Shown here: positions 22,409-33,255 of the stretch, in pieces | Layout: each line of letters starts with the position of its first letter | Numbering within the stretch: position 1 is the stretch's first letter | NCBI RefSeq assembly: GCF_019279795.1 | Contig: NC_056729.1 | Span: forward strand, 1,860,518,352-1,860,582,351 | Reading direction: 5' to 3' | Length of the DNA: 64,000 nt | Source of the DNA: Protopterus annectens | Taxonomy: Eukaryota; Chordata; Ceratodontiformes; Protopteridae | Position numbers and translations under genes: made by a program | Notes under the pieces: generated by a model | What the model was told of the DNA's origin: nothing | What the model saw: the letters and a program-made list of their open reading frames with translations, nothing else | The model's database searches: none

Positions 22409-23482
22409 TGAGATAAGTATTTATACAACTTCACAGACACTCCTGGGAAAGGCTGACACAGATTCTCCAGCTGTGCCCCTTTACCCAGGCATTACGGTAG
22501 TAATTACTGCCACCACCCAGCTAATAATATCAGCTACTAAAAGGCCCTTAAAAGGGTGTCCAATTCTTACTGTGCAATATTATTATCCAGTGGTAGTATG
22601 ACTAACAGTCAAGGCTTACTTTAAAGTGGCATATTACAATAACCCCTATAAATATGCAATGTACTCTAGAGCTTATCTCTACACAAACCAGCCACAGGTA
22701 GAAGGTTTTAAAAATATTTAATAATAAATAATTAAAACACAAGACAAAATTACTACACCACAGAGATATCTAAGAGTTCAGAGATCACACTGAAACTTAA
22801 AATAATACAGTAGGACAGGTCTGATTTCAAAGAAAAATACCTAATTAATATTTCCTAGCTTTAAATATTCCTACAAGAAATCATAGTGCTAAAACTTACA
22901 TGTGAGCATAAGGCAGAGTGCTGAGTTAGATGTCCAAAGTCAAAATGCTCACAGTCTCTTGTGAGAAATAGTATTAAAACATTACTAACAAACATGTCTC
23001 TAAGGCCCTCCCAAATTGCATCATTTCTGACACTTAGGTTTTCCCAGTATTCATATTGCATCATCTTAACAACTGGTCTGAGTTCTCAGGCCACAAACTG
23101 CATTATTTAGCAATCTAACACCTGCACAGAAACTTACAACAATATAAGTCATTTCACCTGTATAATCTAACAGAAACTAGAGCAATAAAGCACATTCCAT
23201 ATGTAAATTCTGGTCATAAACTTTAGCCTTACAACAATGGGCATAAAACCTTCATCCAGATGCACTGGAGCCGAATTCTAACATGAAATGGTCACAACAT
23301 GCTTCACTGGGCCAGTAGAATGCAATGTTGTCACATATTTTGTAGTTCCACATTTCACAGTGTTCTTTTACACTCAAGAAAACATGCCTGTATTTTACAT
23401 TTATTTACAAATCCCAGAATTATATATCAAATTCTGTTTGAATAGGCTGGCAGCCTTCCCCCATCTCTCCTCAGTTGTCACA
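22043..23482 (-). repeat. 5' LTR of the Gmr1-like element
   Basis: 1440-bp long terminal repeat, longer than its partner mainly because of a (CA)n expansion at 22332-22406. The ends match those of the other LTR. Confidence 0.93.
22332..22406. repeat. (CA)n microsatellite in the 5' LTR
   Basis: About 37 CA dinucleotides where the partner LTR has only about six (16450-16468), so the array grew after insertion. Confidence 0.95.
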
Positions 23483-24299
23483 ATCTCCTTTGGGAAAAAC
23501 CATGTACTCATGAATTACCACATAGGTGGCAGTATACTAAACACTGAAAGTGTGATGAGAGACTTAGGGACACAGGTGGACAGTGGTCTCACCTTTGATA
23601 ACCACATCGCCACAACAGTCAGAAAATCCTTCTGTGTGGCACACCTCATCACTAAGAGCTTTTCATCCAGAAAAAAGGAGGTCATTGTCCCACTGTACTC
23701 ATCCCTCATTAGACCCATTATAGAGTACAGTGCCCCATTTGGTATGTACCTCACAAGACATCTGCAACAGCTGGAAAGGCCGCAGAAATACCTCACTAAA
23801 AGAATCACAGGCCTAAAGCAGATGCCCTATACTGACTGTCTAAAAAACTCCAGCTATACTCTGTGACATATTGTCTACTCAGAGGCGATCTCTGCTTAAC
23901 ATATAAGGCCATGTCAAACCCTGAGCTGTTGGCCATGCTCCACTTAAAAAAATTCCAATCTCTTAGAGCCACATGTTCCAGGGATCTAAACCTTGTCATC
24001 ACAATGAACAAAACATGCTGGAGGGATAGGTTCCTGACCTGGAGACTCCCAATACTCTGGAATAGACTGCCCATACATGTCAAGCAGTGTGCCTCCTTGG
24101 CCCTCTTCAAAAGGAACCTTGATGATTGGATGGGAGATAGGAAATTCACTCTGGGGATCACGTCAGTCACTGTGCTAGACAGGGTCCAGGGAAATAAATA
24201 TTGTGGGAAGAACTATCCGGGGAATTGTTATGGCTAGGCTTGTATAGGCCCTAGCGCCAATAGCCTAGTACGAACCTATGAACCAACAAACTCACCTCC
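23483..24299 (+). mobile_element. CR1 LINE copy B, 3' portion
   Basis: Continuation of the CR1 interrupted at 16148: MRDLGTQVDSGLTFDNHI, LYSSLIRPIIEYSAPFGMYL and LERPQKYLTKRITGLKQMPY of the RT thumb, then CWRDRFLTWRLPILWNRLP and LFKRNLDDWMGDRKFTLG at the C-terminus. The 3' end near 24240-24290 shows a CR1-style CTATGAAC octamer. One frame change separates the thumb from the C-terminal block. Joining the ends at 16148 and 23483 restores collinear CR1 sequence, which dates the LTR element as the later arrival. Confidence 0.88.
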
Positions 24300-25425
24300 C
24301 GTTTAGTCAAACAAGACAAAGTGCTTTAGTTCTTCCGTGCCCAGATTTCCATAGGCAAAGTTTCATATTATATCATTGCAAACTACAGGTTACCCTCTAT
24401 GACTCAAGAAACCCATAACTCATACTTGGAGTTACTGGAAGACCTCATCATTCAACCTTATACTATATTCAAGGGTGACCAACTACCTCACTATAAACTG
24501 GGGTACTTACACAAGACAGACTTACAGACCTAGAGATTCCTGGCTGTAAACACAAACAATTTGAACCAGGTAGTCCATATGCCCACTTGTAACTTGTAAC
24601 TTCTTTCCGTCCATATGTCCACTAGGGGTGCAAAAATACTCAGCCTAGTACTCATAAACATGGGAGAACACTGTACACCCTCCCCAGTGTAATGTCCTCT
24701 GTAGTAAGTTCAGACCACAAGCTGTCTCTTTCATAGTAAAAGTCAATTTCTGTGACCCCATCTAACTCCCTAACAGTTAGGAACTATTCTATGGCAAATG
24801 TCCTGCTACTAAGTGATAAAGTCAAAATGTCAAGCACTACAGAGCCTGAGAACACAGCTGCCTGTGCAGAATTGTTCACAGAAAACCTGTACAGGCATAA
24901 TAAATGCACATAGACAGTTGTGCCTACCAGAAATAAGCTCAGAACTAGCTAAAAAAACAAGCAAAAAAAAAAAAACTCCTTGGTGGAATTCAAACATAAA
25001 CAGGTTGCACAACAAAACAAAAAAATTTGTAGCCATGACTAGGAAGTGCTACACCCAACACGATAAAAACACTCTCATCACTCTAAACAAAAAATGAAGA
25101 GGGCAAATTAAGTTGACTTAAGCCAAATATGAGGTAAAGATAGCCTCCCAGGCAAAGGACAACTAGATGGCATTCTTTAGCTATGTCCAAAATGTCAAAA
25201 GCAGCAGACAGTAGTGTCCAGAACTGATTGTAAATGGTGCTATCTATGTGGAGCTGGAAAAAATAGCAAGTCTGCAGGCTGACAAATAAATTCAGTTCCA
25301 AATTGACCCCGTCCCCCATCTCCCATTACCTTATCCTCAAAAAATACTATGAAACAACCCCTCATCCAACTATCACAAGGTAGCAAGTCTAAGATGCACT
25401 CTCTAAGTCATAAAACACTGCATCG
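24300..25425 (+). mobile_element. CR1 LINE copy C, endonuclease region, heavily decayed
   Basis: Recognisable CR1 ORF2 blocks in scattered frames: IANYRLPSMTQETHNSYLEL (endonuclease, near 24385), VVHMPTC near 24570, a linker at 24813-25097 (KKKKTPWWNSNINRLHNKTK) and VLKKYYE near 25340. Many stops. It is truncated where copy D begins. The oldest-looking CR1 piece in the cluster. Confidence 0.65.
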
Positions 25426-26486
25426 ATGGGCTCCATAGGATCATAGACTCATAGGAAGTTGCTAGGCTAATGGCCATAGGGCCCTTATAAGTTTAGCTAC
25501 GTTCTACCCTTATTTCCATGATCAGCACCTATTGTCCCTGTCCAAGAGGGACACAGGTGGAACCCCCAGGGTGAATTTATGGTTACCCATTCAATCATCC
25601 AGATTGCATTTGAAGAGGGCCAGTGAGGTGCACTGCTTCACTTGAGGTAGGAGTCTGTTCCAAAGGTGTGGTAACCTCTGGGACACAAATCTGTCTGTCC
25701 AGTAGGTTCTATTAATGTCACATACCAAGTTAAGGTTTTTAAAGCGAGTAACCTGTGTACCATTTGACCTGAGGATGTGCAGCATTTCCAGTAAAGCAGG
25801 GTCAGAGTTTGCCTTGTATGCAAGGCAAAGATTGCCCGAGTAGTCTGTATGAAACAGAATAGAGTGTCAATGGTTTCAGATGATCCACATAGGACAGATG
25901 CTAAAGACCTTGAATTTTCTTTGTGAAGAACCTTTGTGGTCTCTCCAATTGCTACATACCAAAAGGGGCATTGTACTCAATTACTGGCCTGATGAGGGAA
26001 GAGTACAGGTAGGTCATAACTTCTTTTTTTTTTTGGAGGCAATGCCCTTACTTATGAGATGAGCAATTTAGAATGCCCTTCTTACCACTTTGGAGACATG
26101 GTGATCAAAGGTAAGATTGCTGTCAACCTGTGTGCCCATGTCTGTCACCACTTGCGTGCATACTTAACGTGTTGCTATTGATGTGGTAGTTAGCAGGAAC
26201 ATCGCTCTTACTGAAAGGGATGACCATATATATATTTTTTGCATTGGGTTTAAGGCCATGACTTTGGCACCAATCATTTGTTTGTGTAAGACCCTTTGTA
26301 GGATGGTGACATTTTTGAGGGATTCTGTGACCACTCCTAGTTTGCAGTCATCAGCAAACTTTGTCAGCTGCAGACCTTTAGTTTTTGCTTGTACTTTGGA
26401 GAAATAGATTCCAAATAGTAGAGGTCACAGGACTGATCCCCTGTGGAACACAGGTCTGCTGTTGGAGGTGGATTCCCCTATTTTGA

Positions 26487-27299
26487 CTATATGGGTTCTA
26501 TCAGTGAGCCAGTTAGAAACCCATCTAACAATAGTTTGATACCTAGCTGGGTGAGTTTGTCAATGATGCCTGAGTGGGGCATAATGCCAAATGCCTTGGC
26601 TAAGTCTAGATAGGCTGTATGCATAGATTTCCCCTCGTCTAGGGCCTTGATGACTGTCTCGAAGAAGTCCACCCAGTTTAACAGGCATGATCTCCCTTTG
26701 ACAAATGCAAACTGAGTGGGGTCAAGTGTTTACACATTATCTATTTCATTGTTGATAAGGCCCATGATGATTTGCTCCATGGCCTTGTAGACAAAGCTAG
26801 TCAGGCTGATAGGTCTATAGTTCCTAGGGTCAGTGGAAGCACCACCTTTGTGCAAGGGGATAACAGTGGCCATTTTCCATTCAGCTGGGATGAAGCCAGT
26901 GCTTAGACTATGATTGAAAAGAATACCCAATGGTGTTGTTAATTCTTGTTTGAGCCCATGTAGGACGCAGCCTAGTATGTTATCAGGTCCCACAGATGCT
27001 GTATTTTTAGCTTTACAGAGGGTGTTTATGACCTGCACTTTAGAGATACAAGGTAGGAGACGGGTAGTAGGGATGTCATGGGGTACATATGGCAGGGACA
27101 GGTGAGTGAAGTTTTCACAGAGCCTGTCAGCTGACAGGTTAGCTATGTCCACAGGCTCAGTATATGAGGCATCATTAACTACCAGTTCGGCACAAATCTG
27201 GGCCTTTTCTTTTAGGTTACGGATGTAACTAAAGAATGCCTTATGGTTGTCCGTAGTTGAGGAAGCTAATTTGGATTTGTAGTTTGCTTTGGAGGACAT
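26487..27299 (-). pseudogene. CR1 copy D reverse transcriptase
   Basis: 189-codon frame 27299-26730 with KAFFSYIRNLKEKAQICAEL, ASVGPDNILGCVLHGL, KMATVIPLHKGGASTDPRNY and RPISLTSFVYKAMEQIIM. It is followed by a second frame, 26672-26487, with AYLDLAKAFGIMPHSGIIDK. The FADD box lies near 26350, partly readable as LTKFADDCKLGVV on the minus strand. A stop and a frameshift separate the pieces. Function as for CR1 RT generally. Confidence 0.85.
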
Positions 27300-27710
27300 T
27301 ACAATAAGTCTTATTTGCTTGTTTAAGCTGAGGAGGGAGTGTTTCTAATTTAGGGCTCACTCCCTTTTACTCTTAGACAACAGTTTCTACCTCTTATTGT
27401 AAATCCTGTTAATGGCAGTTGTCCATCAGGCAGGTTTGTTCTTCTTTGAGGAGCAGGTTTTGGTCCTATCAGGTACGGCCAAGTAAATGCAAATATATAG
27501 GTGTTTATGTAAAGCATTGGTTCCATTTGAAGGGGGAGGTGCAGTGAAACTATTTACACCATTGTGTAAGAGGTTATAAGGTTATAATCTGCTTTGGAGA
27601 AGTTTTTTAGTTTAGTTGCTGCTGGGGTTGGGGGGCAGGTGTGACAGTTACTTTGAATGAGTCTGATTAGTAGTGAGATCTCAGCAGAGAAGACCTCACA
27701 GTGGGGGTGT

Positions 27711-27941
27711 TACAGTGGTCCTCCATATTGGTAAGCACAAGATCTAGGATGTTGGTACTTCTTGTGAGGGTGTCAATCAGCTGGTGTTACAGTGGTCCTC
27801 CATATTGGTAAGCACAAGATCTAGGATGTTGGTACTTCTTGTGAGGGTGTCAGTCAGCTGGTGTTACAGTGGTCCTCCATATTGGTAAGCACAAGATCTA
27901 GGATGTTGGTACTTCTTGTGAGGGTGTCAGTCAGCTGGTTC
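27711..27941. repeat. 77-bp direct triplication in the CR1 copy D endonuclease
   Basis: Three almost identical 77-bp units beginning TACAGTGGTCCTCCATATTG at 27711, 27788 and 27865. They cover the codons for the ILDLVLTNMED block of the endonuclease. The units are nearly identical, so the event is recent. 77 is not divisible by 3. Confidence 0.95.
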
Positions 27942-28050
27942 AGGGCACTAGAGTTAATGAAATCGAGGAACCTTGGGCGAGTGAGTTTGAGCACAAGTAA
28001 TTTATCCAGTCAATGGATGGGTAGTTTTCTCAGTATACCTCCTTAATAGC

Positions 28051-29330
28051 TAGAAACATGACCTATCACCAAAGTCACTGTTTAGGTATAGCCCCCAGAC
28101 AAGCTTTGTTCCACTCTAATGAAGAATTGCAATGGTCAGCCTCTGCACAAGGATGGGCCATCAACAGAGCCAGGGAACTACAGACATATAACACTGACTT
28201 GTTTCATATGCAAAGCCATGGAAAGAATTATTATGAAAATCATTAATAAGGACAGAAAAAAGCTTCAAAGACTGGATCCAATCCATTTTTGGTTTGGTCA
28301 AGGGCAGATCATGACTATGCAACCTGGTAAATGTGTTTGAGAAGGTCACCTGGGCAATGGACGATGGCCAAATGATGCATATTGCCTGACATGACCTGGC
28401 TAAGGCATTTGATATAATAACCCACTGAGACATCATAAATAAACTCATGAATATAGGCATAAACCCCTATGCTATGCACTGAATAGCCAGCTGGTTCTCA
28501 GATAGGACCTATGAAGTTAAGCTAGGGGAGACCACCTCCACAAAGAGGCTCAGTCACCAGCTGTGCTGGGTCCACTCCTTTTTGGCATCTACTTCTTAGA
28601 ACTGAAGGCCAATGTCAAGGGCCTTTGGATGACCAAGTTTTCAGATGACTACAAACTACTAGCAATCATAGAATTTCCCCCAAACACCACATCCTACAGG
28701 AAGGTCTAGCAGAGCCAAATGACTGGTGCCAAAGTCATGGCTTACAGCTCAATGCCAAGAAATAAATAATAGTACCCTTCAGAAACTCAGTCACCCTATG
28801 AAATTAACTCATTGATAACACACCACTAAGGGTAGAACCCACTGTCAGAGATTTTGGTACATATGTAGATGGTAACCTGGCTTATGACCAATAAGTGTCT
28901 AAAGTAGTAAGGAAATCATTGCTGTATTGTTCAATGTGTAAGCAAGGACATGGCATCTAGGTCCAAGGAAGTCATTGTTCCATTGCATTCAGCCCTCATC
29001 AGGTCCATCATAGAGTTTAATGCCTCCTTCTGTACATGCCTGACCAGGCACATGCACCAATTAGAATATCCACAGAGGTTCCTCACAAAAAGAGTGTAAA
29101 CAGCATGTCCTGTGCAGATCCCCTCAAAGCTCTATCTCTATATTCTGTTTCTTATAGACTGTTGGCAGGCGATCTATGCCAGGCATATACCGGTATCCTT
29201 AGATCCTACTCTGATGGACCTTTTGCATATCTGCAAAATGAATGGCATCACAATTACCTGATCTAGTGATTTCTACTTTGCCTGTGACATAAATAGGACA
29301 CATTGGAGGGAGAAGTATATGTCTCAGAGA
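28051..29330 (+). mobile_element. CR1 LINE copy E, RT region, heavily decayed
   Basis: Plus-strand CR1 RT fragments: KAMERIIMKIINKD near 28210, HDLAKAFDIITH near 28390, INPYAMH near 28460, a decayed FADD region near 28645, and thumb fragments up to about 29320 (FLTKRV-like). Many stops. The start coincides with the 5' end of copy D and the end with copy F, so this is a patchwork of independent insertions. Confidence 0.7.
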
Positions 29331-30535
29331 AATTCCCATGCAGACAGGAACTGAAAGTTTGACTGCTGAGTCCTACACTAAGGCACTGTACGAGCACATC
29401 CACTCATGCATAAATTGTGCCATCCCAAATAGAACCAAGATGCTCTCCTCCAAAAAAAGGAAGCCAATCTGGTGGTCCCTTGCCATAAACGAACTTTACA
29501 ACAAAAGGAAGAAACTGTTGCAAAAAAGAGGAAAATCCCAGGATGCAAAAACCTCCCTTATCATCCTCAGTAAGAAGCTGAGATCCTTCATAAAATCCTC
29601 CAAAACTAGTTATGAAAATAAAATTGCCAAAGATTCCAAAGACAACCACAAGGCATTCTATAACTATGTCAAGAATCTAAATGGCAATGCTCAGATCTGC
29701 TCTGAGCTACAAAAGAATGGCATTAAATATACTGATCCCAAGGATATTGCCAATATCCTGGCAGATTGATTCAGTGCAAATTTCACCCCCCTCTCACCCC
29801 CTAAATGGCCCATCTTAATACCGGGGGATTGCCAAATTCCGGTAATAACAGCCACACAGCTAAAAAACGCACTCTCCAAAGCTAAGAATACAGCATCCAT
29901 GGGACCAGATGACATCCCAGGCTGTGTACTACATGAACTACAAAATGAACTGGCACCTCACCTAAGTGTCATGTTTAATCATACCCTCACCTCAGACTTC
30001 ATGCCCACTGAGTGGTGCACAGCTACAGTTATCCCACTCCACAAGGCGGGATCCACCTTGGATCCTGGGAACTACCACCCCATCAGTCTGACGAGCCTGA
30101 TCTGCAAGGCCATGGAATGTATTATCATGGAACTTATAAACAAAGACATTGGCAACCTTCAAACACTGGACCCCACCCAGTTTGGGTTTGTGAAGGGACG
30201 ATATTGTCTCCTGAACCTGATTGACCTCTTTGAATCAGTCTCCAGAGCCATGGATGAGGGTAAGGCAGTCCACACAGCCTATCTGGACCTTGCCAAGGCC
30301 TTTGACACCATCCCACACTCTGAAATAATAGATAAACTTACTAAGCTGGGCATTAATCCCTACATCACTTGATGGGTTGCCAACTGGCTTACTGACAGAA
30401 CCCACACTGTAAAAGTAGCTGACTCCAAATCCAGCTCCAGACAAGTGACAAGTGAAGTACCTCAGGGTTCAGTCCTGGGACCTCTCTTGTTTGGCATCTA
30501 CTTCTCTGAAGTACAGGCCAACACTAAGGGAATGC
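29331..30535 (+). mobile_element. CR1 LINE copy F, ORF2 middle part
   Basis: Very close to copy B (14815-15990) over its whole length and better preserved. The linker (QTGTESLTAESYTKALYEHI), basic region, GPDDIPGCVLHELQNEL, LEDPG-type NYHPISLTSLICK, AYLDLAKAFDTIPHSEIIDK and VPQGSVLGPLLFGIYF can be read with three internal stops. It stops before the FADD box, so the 3' end is missing. Since LINEs normally truncate at the 5' end, the missing 3' end indicates a later deletion or rearrangement at about 30530. Confidence 0.88.
29338..30372 (+). pseudogene. CR1 copy F reverse transcriptase
   Basis: Two long frames, 29338-29769 (143 codons) and 29899-30372 (157 codons), cover the linker and RT palm. 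Block order and wording are those of copy B. Isolated in-frame stops lie at about 29767 and 30370. There is no catalytic FADD box because the copy ends early. Confidence 0.88.
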
Positions 30536-30637
30536 TACATGCTGGCCAGGTTTGAATGGGCAGTTTCAATTAGTAGTATTTTAAAGCTTAAAACACTGGT
30601 GACATGACTTGCTTGACTATTGAAATATGAGTGAATA
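30536..30637. other. Short spacer, nothing recognised
   Basis: About 100 bp of AT-rich sequence between the broken end of CR1 copy F and the A-rich 3' tail of the L2 element. Confidence 0.5.
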
Positions 30638-30959
30638 TTTTTTTATTTTTTTTATTTTATTTGCAGTTGGTTTACCAGGATAGTCCATTGGGCCAAATTG
30701 AACCCGTTTTCAATGGAGTCCTGGGGAGAAAAGCTCCAACAATCGAGATTACAATAGTTTATAGATGATAATTATACAAATACAAAAGATTCAAGCAAAC
30801 AATTACAAAATAATAGAGGAAACATTACAACTAATACAAACTAGTGATGAGACTTACAAATGATACAGACTAAAAAAGGAATGTTGCAAAGTAAATAATG
30901 AGAAGTCAATTTACATATTCAAAATCATACACTTAAGAAGTAAATTACCAGCGTTAGTT

Positions 30960-31325
30960 ATGTGGGGTGGAATCAAGAGCATTCCCACTGGGATGTGGGG
31001 TGGAATCAAGAGCATTCCCACTGGGATGTGGGGTCTAATCAAGAGCATTCCCACTGGGATGTGGGGTGGAATCAAGAGCATTCCCACTGGGATGTGGGGT
31101 GGAATCAAGAGCATTCCCACTGGGATGTGGGGTGGAATCAAGATCATTCCCACTGGGTTGTGGGGTGGAATGAAGAGCATTCCCACTGGGATGTGGGGTG
31201 GAATCAAGATCATTCCCACTGGGATGTGGGGTGGAATCAAGAGCATTCCCACTGGGATGTGGGGTGGAATCAAGATCATTCCCACTGGGATGTGGGGTGG
31301 AATCAAGATCATTCCCACTGGGATG
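30960..31325. repeat. 33-bp minisatellite at the L2 ORF2 stop codon
   Basis: Eleven units of TGTGGGGTGGAATCAAGAGC plus 13 bp. The unit at the gene-proximal end contains the last codons and stop of L2 ORF2 (S-Q-W-E-stop), so the array grew from that point into the 3' UTR. The 33-bp length gives open frames of 130-165 codons on both strands that are not genes. Confidence 0.95.
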
Positions 31326-33018
31326 CTAGGTGTGAATGGAGAGATTTTTTGAAAATAACATGGTTAGAGGTGATACGAATAGATGGTGGTAGGGAGTTCC
31401 AGAGGCATACTAGACCATGCGATAGAAGATTTTTGCCAGGGGGACGAGTTGGTTTGTAAACTTCTAATAGACTTTGGTTGTTAGACCTTAATACTCTATC
31501 TGGTAGGTGCATTTTAAAGTCAGAAGACAGGGAGGGACAGAGGGAGGGGTTGAAAATGAGCTTGTGTGCAAGAGTTAGTTGAGTATAGGTGAGATGCTTG
31601 GGTAGTTCTAGCCAATTTAGTTGTTGGAGAGAGGAACAGTGGTGGGTGGAGGACTTCTGGCTGGTAGCGAACTTGGTGATTTTGTTGTAGCAGGAGGAAA
31701 GTTGTGTTTTCAGAGAGGACTGTAGATTAGTTAGAAGTGGAGCTCCATAGAGAAGGGAGGGGATAAGAAAGGAAGTAGCGAGAGTGATTTTAGTAGCAGG
31801 TGTAAGGTAGTGATTTTGCCTATAGAGCATACCTAGTTTTTGATGTTTTTTTTTGATATTTAGTTGTAAGTGGGAGTTGAATTTGAGCTGGTTATCAATT
31901 TGGACCCCAAGTAGTTTGGTCTCTGACACCAGTTCCAGAGGTGTGTTATTTTGACTAGTAATAGAGAATGTGTTTCTATCAAAATGGGTGGCTTTAGAGG
32001 GGGTGAATACCATTAATTTGGTTTTAGAGGCATTGAGTGCTAGGCGATTTCTTTTCATCCATTGCTCAGTGGTTGAGAAAGCATATTGAGTAAGCTTTAG
32101 GAGTGTAGGGATAGATGGGGCAGAGCAGATAATAGTTGAATCATCTGCATATTGTATAATGTTTGAGAGAGGGATAGAGTTGCGGAAATCATTTATGAAT
32201 ACGTTAAAGAGGAGGGGACCCAAACTGGAGCCTTGGGGAACTCCGGTTGGGGTATTTAGAAATGAGGAGGTTGCGTTTTTCCATTTTACTGCTTTATATC
32301 TGTCTGATAAGTAGCTGGAGAACCAGTTCAAAGATGAAGGAGATAGATTAAGTTTTGATAGTTTAGTTAAAAGCAGGCTGTGTGAGATAGTGTCAAAGGC
32401 CTTAGAGAGGTCAAGTAGTAGGGTAGAGACAATAAGTCCAGAGTCCCGGGCTTTGTTTACAGTTTCAAGGAAGGAGAGGAGGGCTGTCATAGTGCTGTGA
32501 CCAGGTCTGAAACCATGTTGTGTGGGAGTTAGTAGGTGATTATCTAAGAGATGTGGTAGGAGTTGAATTTGGATACACTTTTCTAGGAGTTTAGAGATTG
32601 GAGACAGGATAACAATGGGGCGGAAATTAGTAACACTGTTATTGTTGCCACCTTTATGTAAAGGTATGATAAAGGCCTTTTTCCAGATTTGGGGAACTAT
32701 ACTTTCCTGGATAGAGCGGTTGATTAGAATGCTAATGGGGTAGGCAATTGCATCAGCAGCTATGCTAAGAAAGTAAGAAGGGATGTTATCAGGAGCATTA
32801 GTGCATGGCTTTAGTTTCTGTAGGAGTTTTTTTATAGTAGAAGTGGGTATGGGTTTTAATGAGAATAGTGGGGAGTGTGGAGAGGGGGTGTTGGGGGGGA
32901 GAAGATGGGGAGGAAGTGAGAGTAGGAGGAGAGGTGGAGGGTGGAAAGTTAGTGGATGAGAGTGTGGGAGTGGTAGCCGCGCAGGTTGGAGTGTTGGTAG
33001 GGGAGGATGGGGGTACAT
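31309..33018 (-). CDS. L2 ORF2, reverse transcriptase part (open, 569 codons)
   Basis: An uninterrupted frame covering the L2-type RT. After a Pro/Leu-rich out-of-frame start come TSTIKKLLQKLKPCTNAPDN, FIIPLHKGGNNNSVTNFRPI, TQHGFRPGHSTMTALLSFLE, LLLDLSKAFDTISHSLLL, TGVPQGSSLGPLLFNVFIND, IIQYADDSTIICSAP (YADD catalytic box), LLGVQIDNQLKFNSHLQLNI and the C-terminal block LVCLWNSLPPSIR with FKKSLHSHL. All expected RT blocks and the thumb are intact. The true protein would start far upstream, at the endonuclease, so methionine 33018 is not a real start and the first 40 or so codons are probably out of the natural frame. Recently active family. Confidence 0.9.
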   Translation of the reverse strand: MYPHPPLPTLQPARLPLPHSHPLTFHPPPLLLLSLPPHLLPPNTPSPHSPLFSLKPIPTSTIKKLLQKLKPCTNAPDNIPSYFLSIAADAIAYPISILINRSIQESIVPQIWKKAFIIPLHKGGNNNSVTNFRPIVILSPISKLLEKCIQIQLLPHLLDNHLLTPTQHGFRPGHSTMTALLSFLETVNKARDSGLIVSTLLLDLSKAFDTISHSLLLTKLSKLNLSPSSLNWFSSYLSDRYKAVKWKNATSSFLNTPTGVPQGSSLGPLLFNVFINDFRNSIPLSNIIQYADDSTIICSAPSIPTLLKLTQYAFSTTEQWMKRNRLALNASKTKLMVFTPSKATHFDRNTFSITSQNNTPLELVSETKLLGVQIDNQLKFNSHLQLNIKKKHQKLGMLYRQNHYLTPATKITLATSFLIPSLLYGAPLLTNLQSSLKTQLSSCYNKITKFATSQKSSTHHCSSLQQLNWLELPKHLTYTQLTLAHKLIFNPSLCPSLSSDFKMHLPDRVLRSNNQSLLEVYKPTRPPGKNLLSHGLVCLWNSLPPSIRITSNHVIFKKSLHSHLASQWE

Positions 33019-33255
33019 TGGAGAATGTGGTGTTGTTAGAGAATGAAGAGGTTAATTTGGAAATAGATTAAATGAAAAATGGGTTAAATTGGGTAGCTAA
33101 GTCTGTATCAGGGGTGTTAGGGTCTGGGGTGGGGGTGCCTGGTTTGCTGGGGTTAAGTAGAGTAGAGATACCTTTCCAGAATTTTTGAGGATTAGTTTTG
33201 TTACTGTTTTGGAGGATGGAGAAGTGGTTTTGTCGATCAGAGGTGATGAGCTTTT

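Larger units (their letters stand above)
16149..23482 (-). mobile_element. Ty3/Gypsy-like LTR retrotransposon with Gmr1-type pol order (fossil)
   Basis: A complete but broken LTR element on the minus strand, about 7.3 kb, nested in CR1 copy B. The LTRs are 16149-17521 and 22043-23482, each starting TGTGATGA and ending TCACA. The flanking 5-bp repeats ATCCC and ATCTC differ at one base. From the 5' LTR (right) the order is gag with a zinc knuckle, a protease remnant, integrase, then reverse transcriptase and RNase H next to a G-rich polypurine tract and the 3' LTR. Stretches of the two LTRs compared by eye differ at roughly 5-7 % of positions, suggesting an old insertion that is younger than its CR1 host copy. 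About ten breaks lie in the coding part. Confidence 0.92.
25426..28050 (-). mobile_element. CR1 LINE copy D (minus strand), 5'-truncated
   Basis: The 3' end is at about 25426 with the octamer tail CTATGAGT-CTATGATC-CTATGGAG on the element strand, a CR1 hallmark. Reading leftward in element order: endonuclease end (27300-28050) with a 77-bp triplication, RT at 26487-27299 and the C-terminal block at 25591-25785 (YWTDRFVSQRLPHLWNRLL). The 5' end is truncated at the NYPSIDW block of the endonuclease. A few stops and frameshifts. It abuts copy E head to head. Confidence 0.88.

Noticed and set aside
30911-31459. Open frames of 130-165 codons on both strands
   Set aside because: Products of the 33-bp minisatellite.
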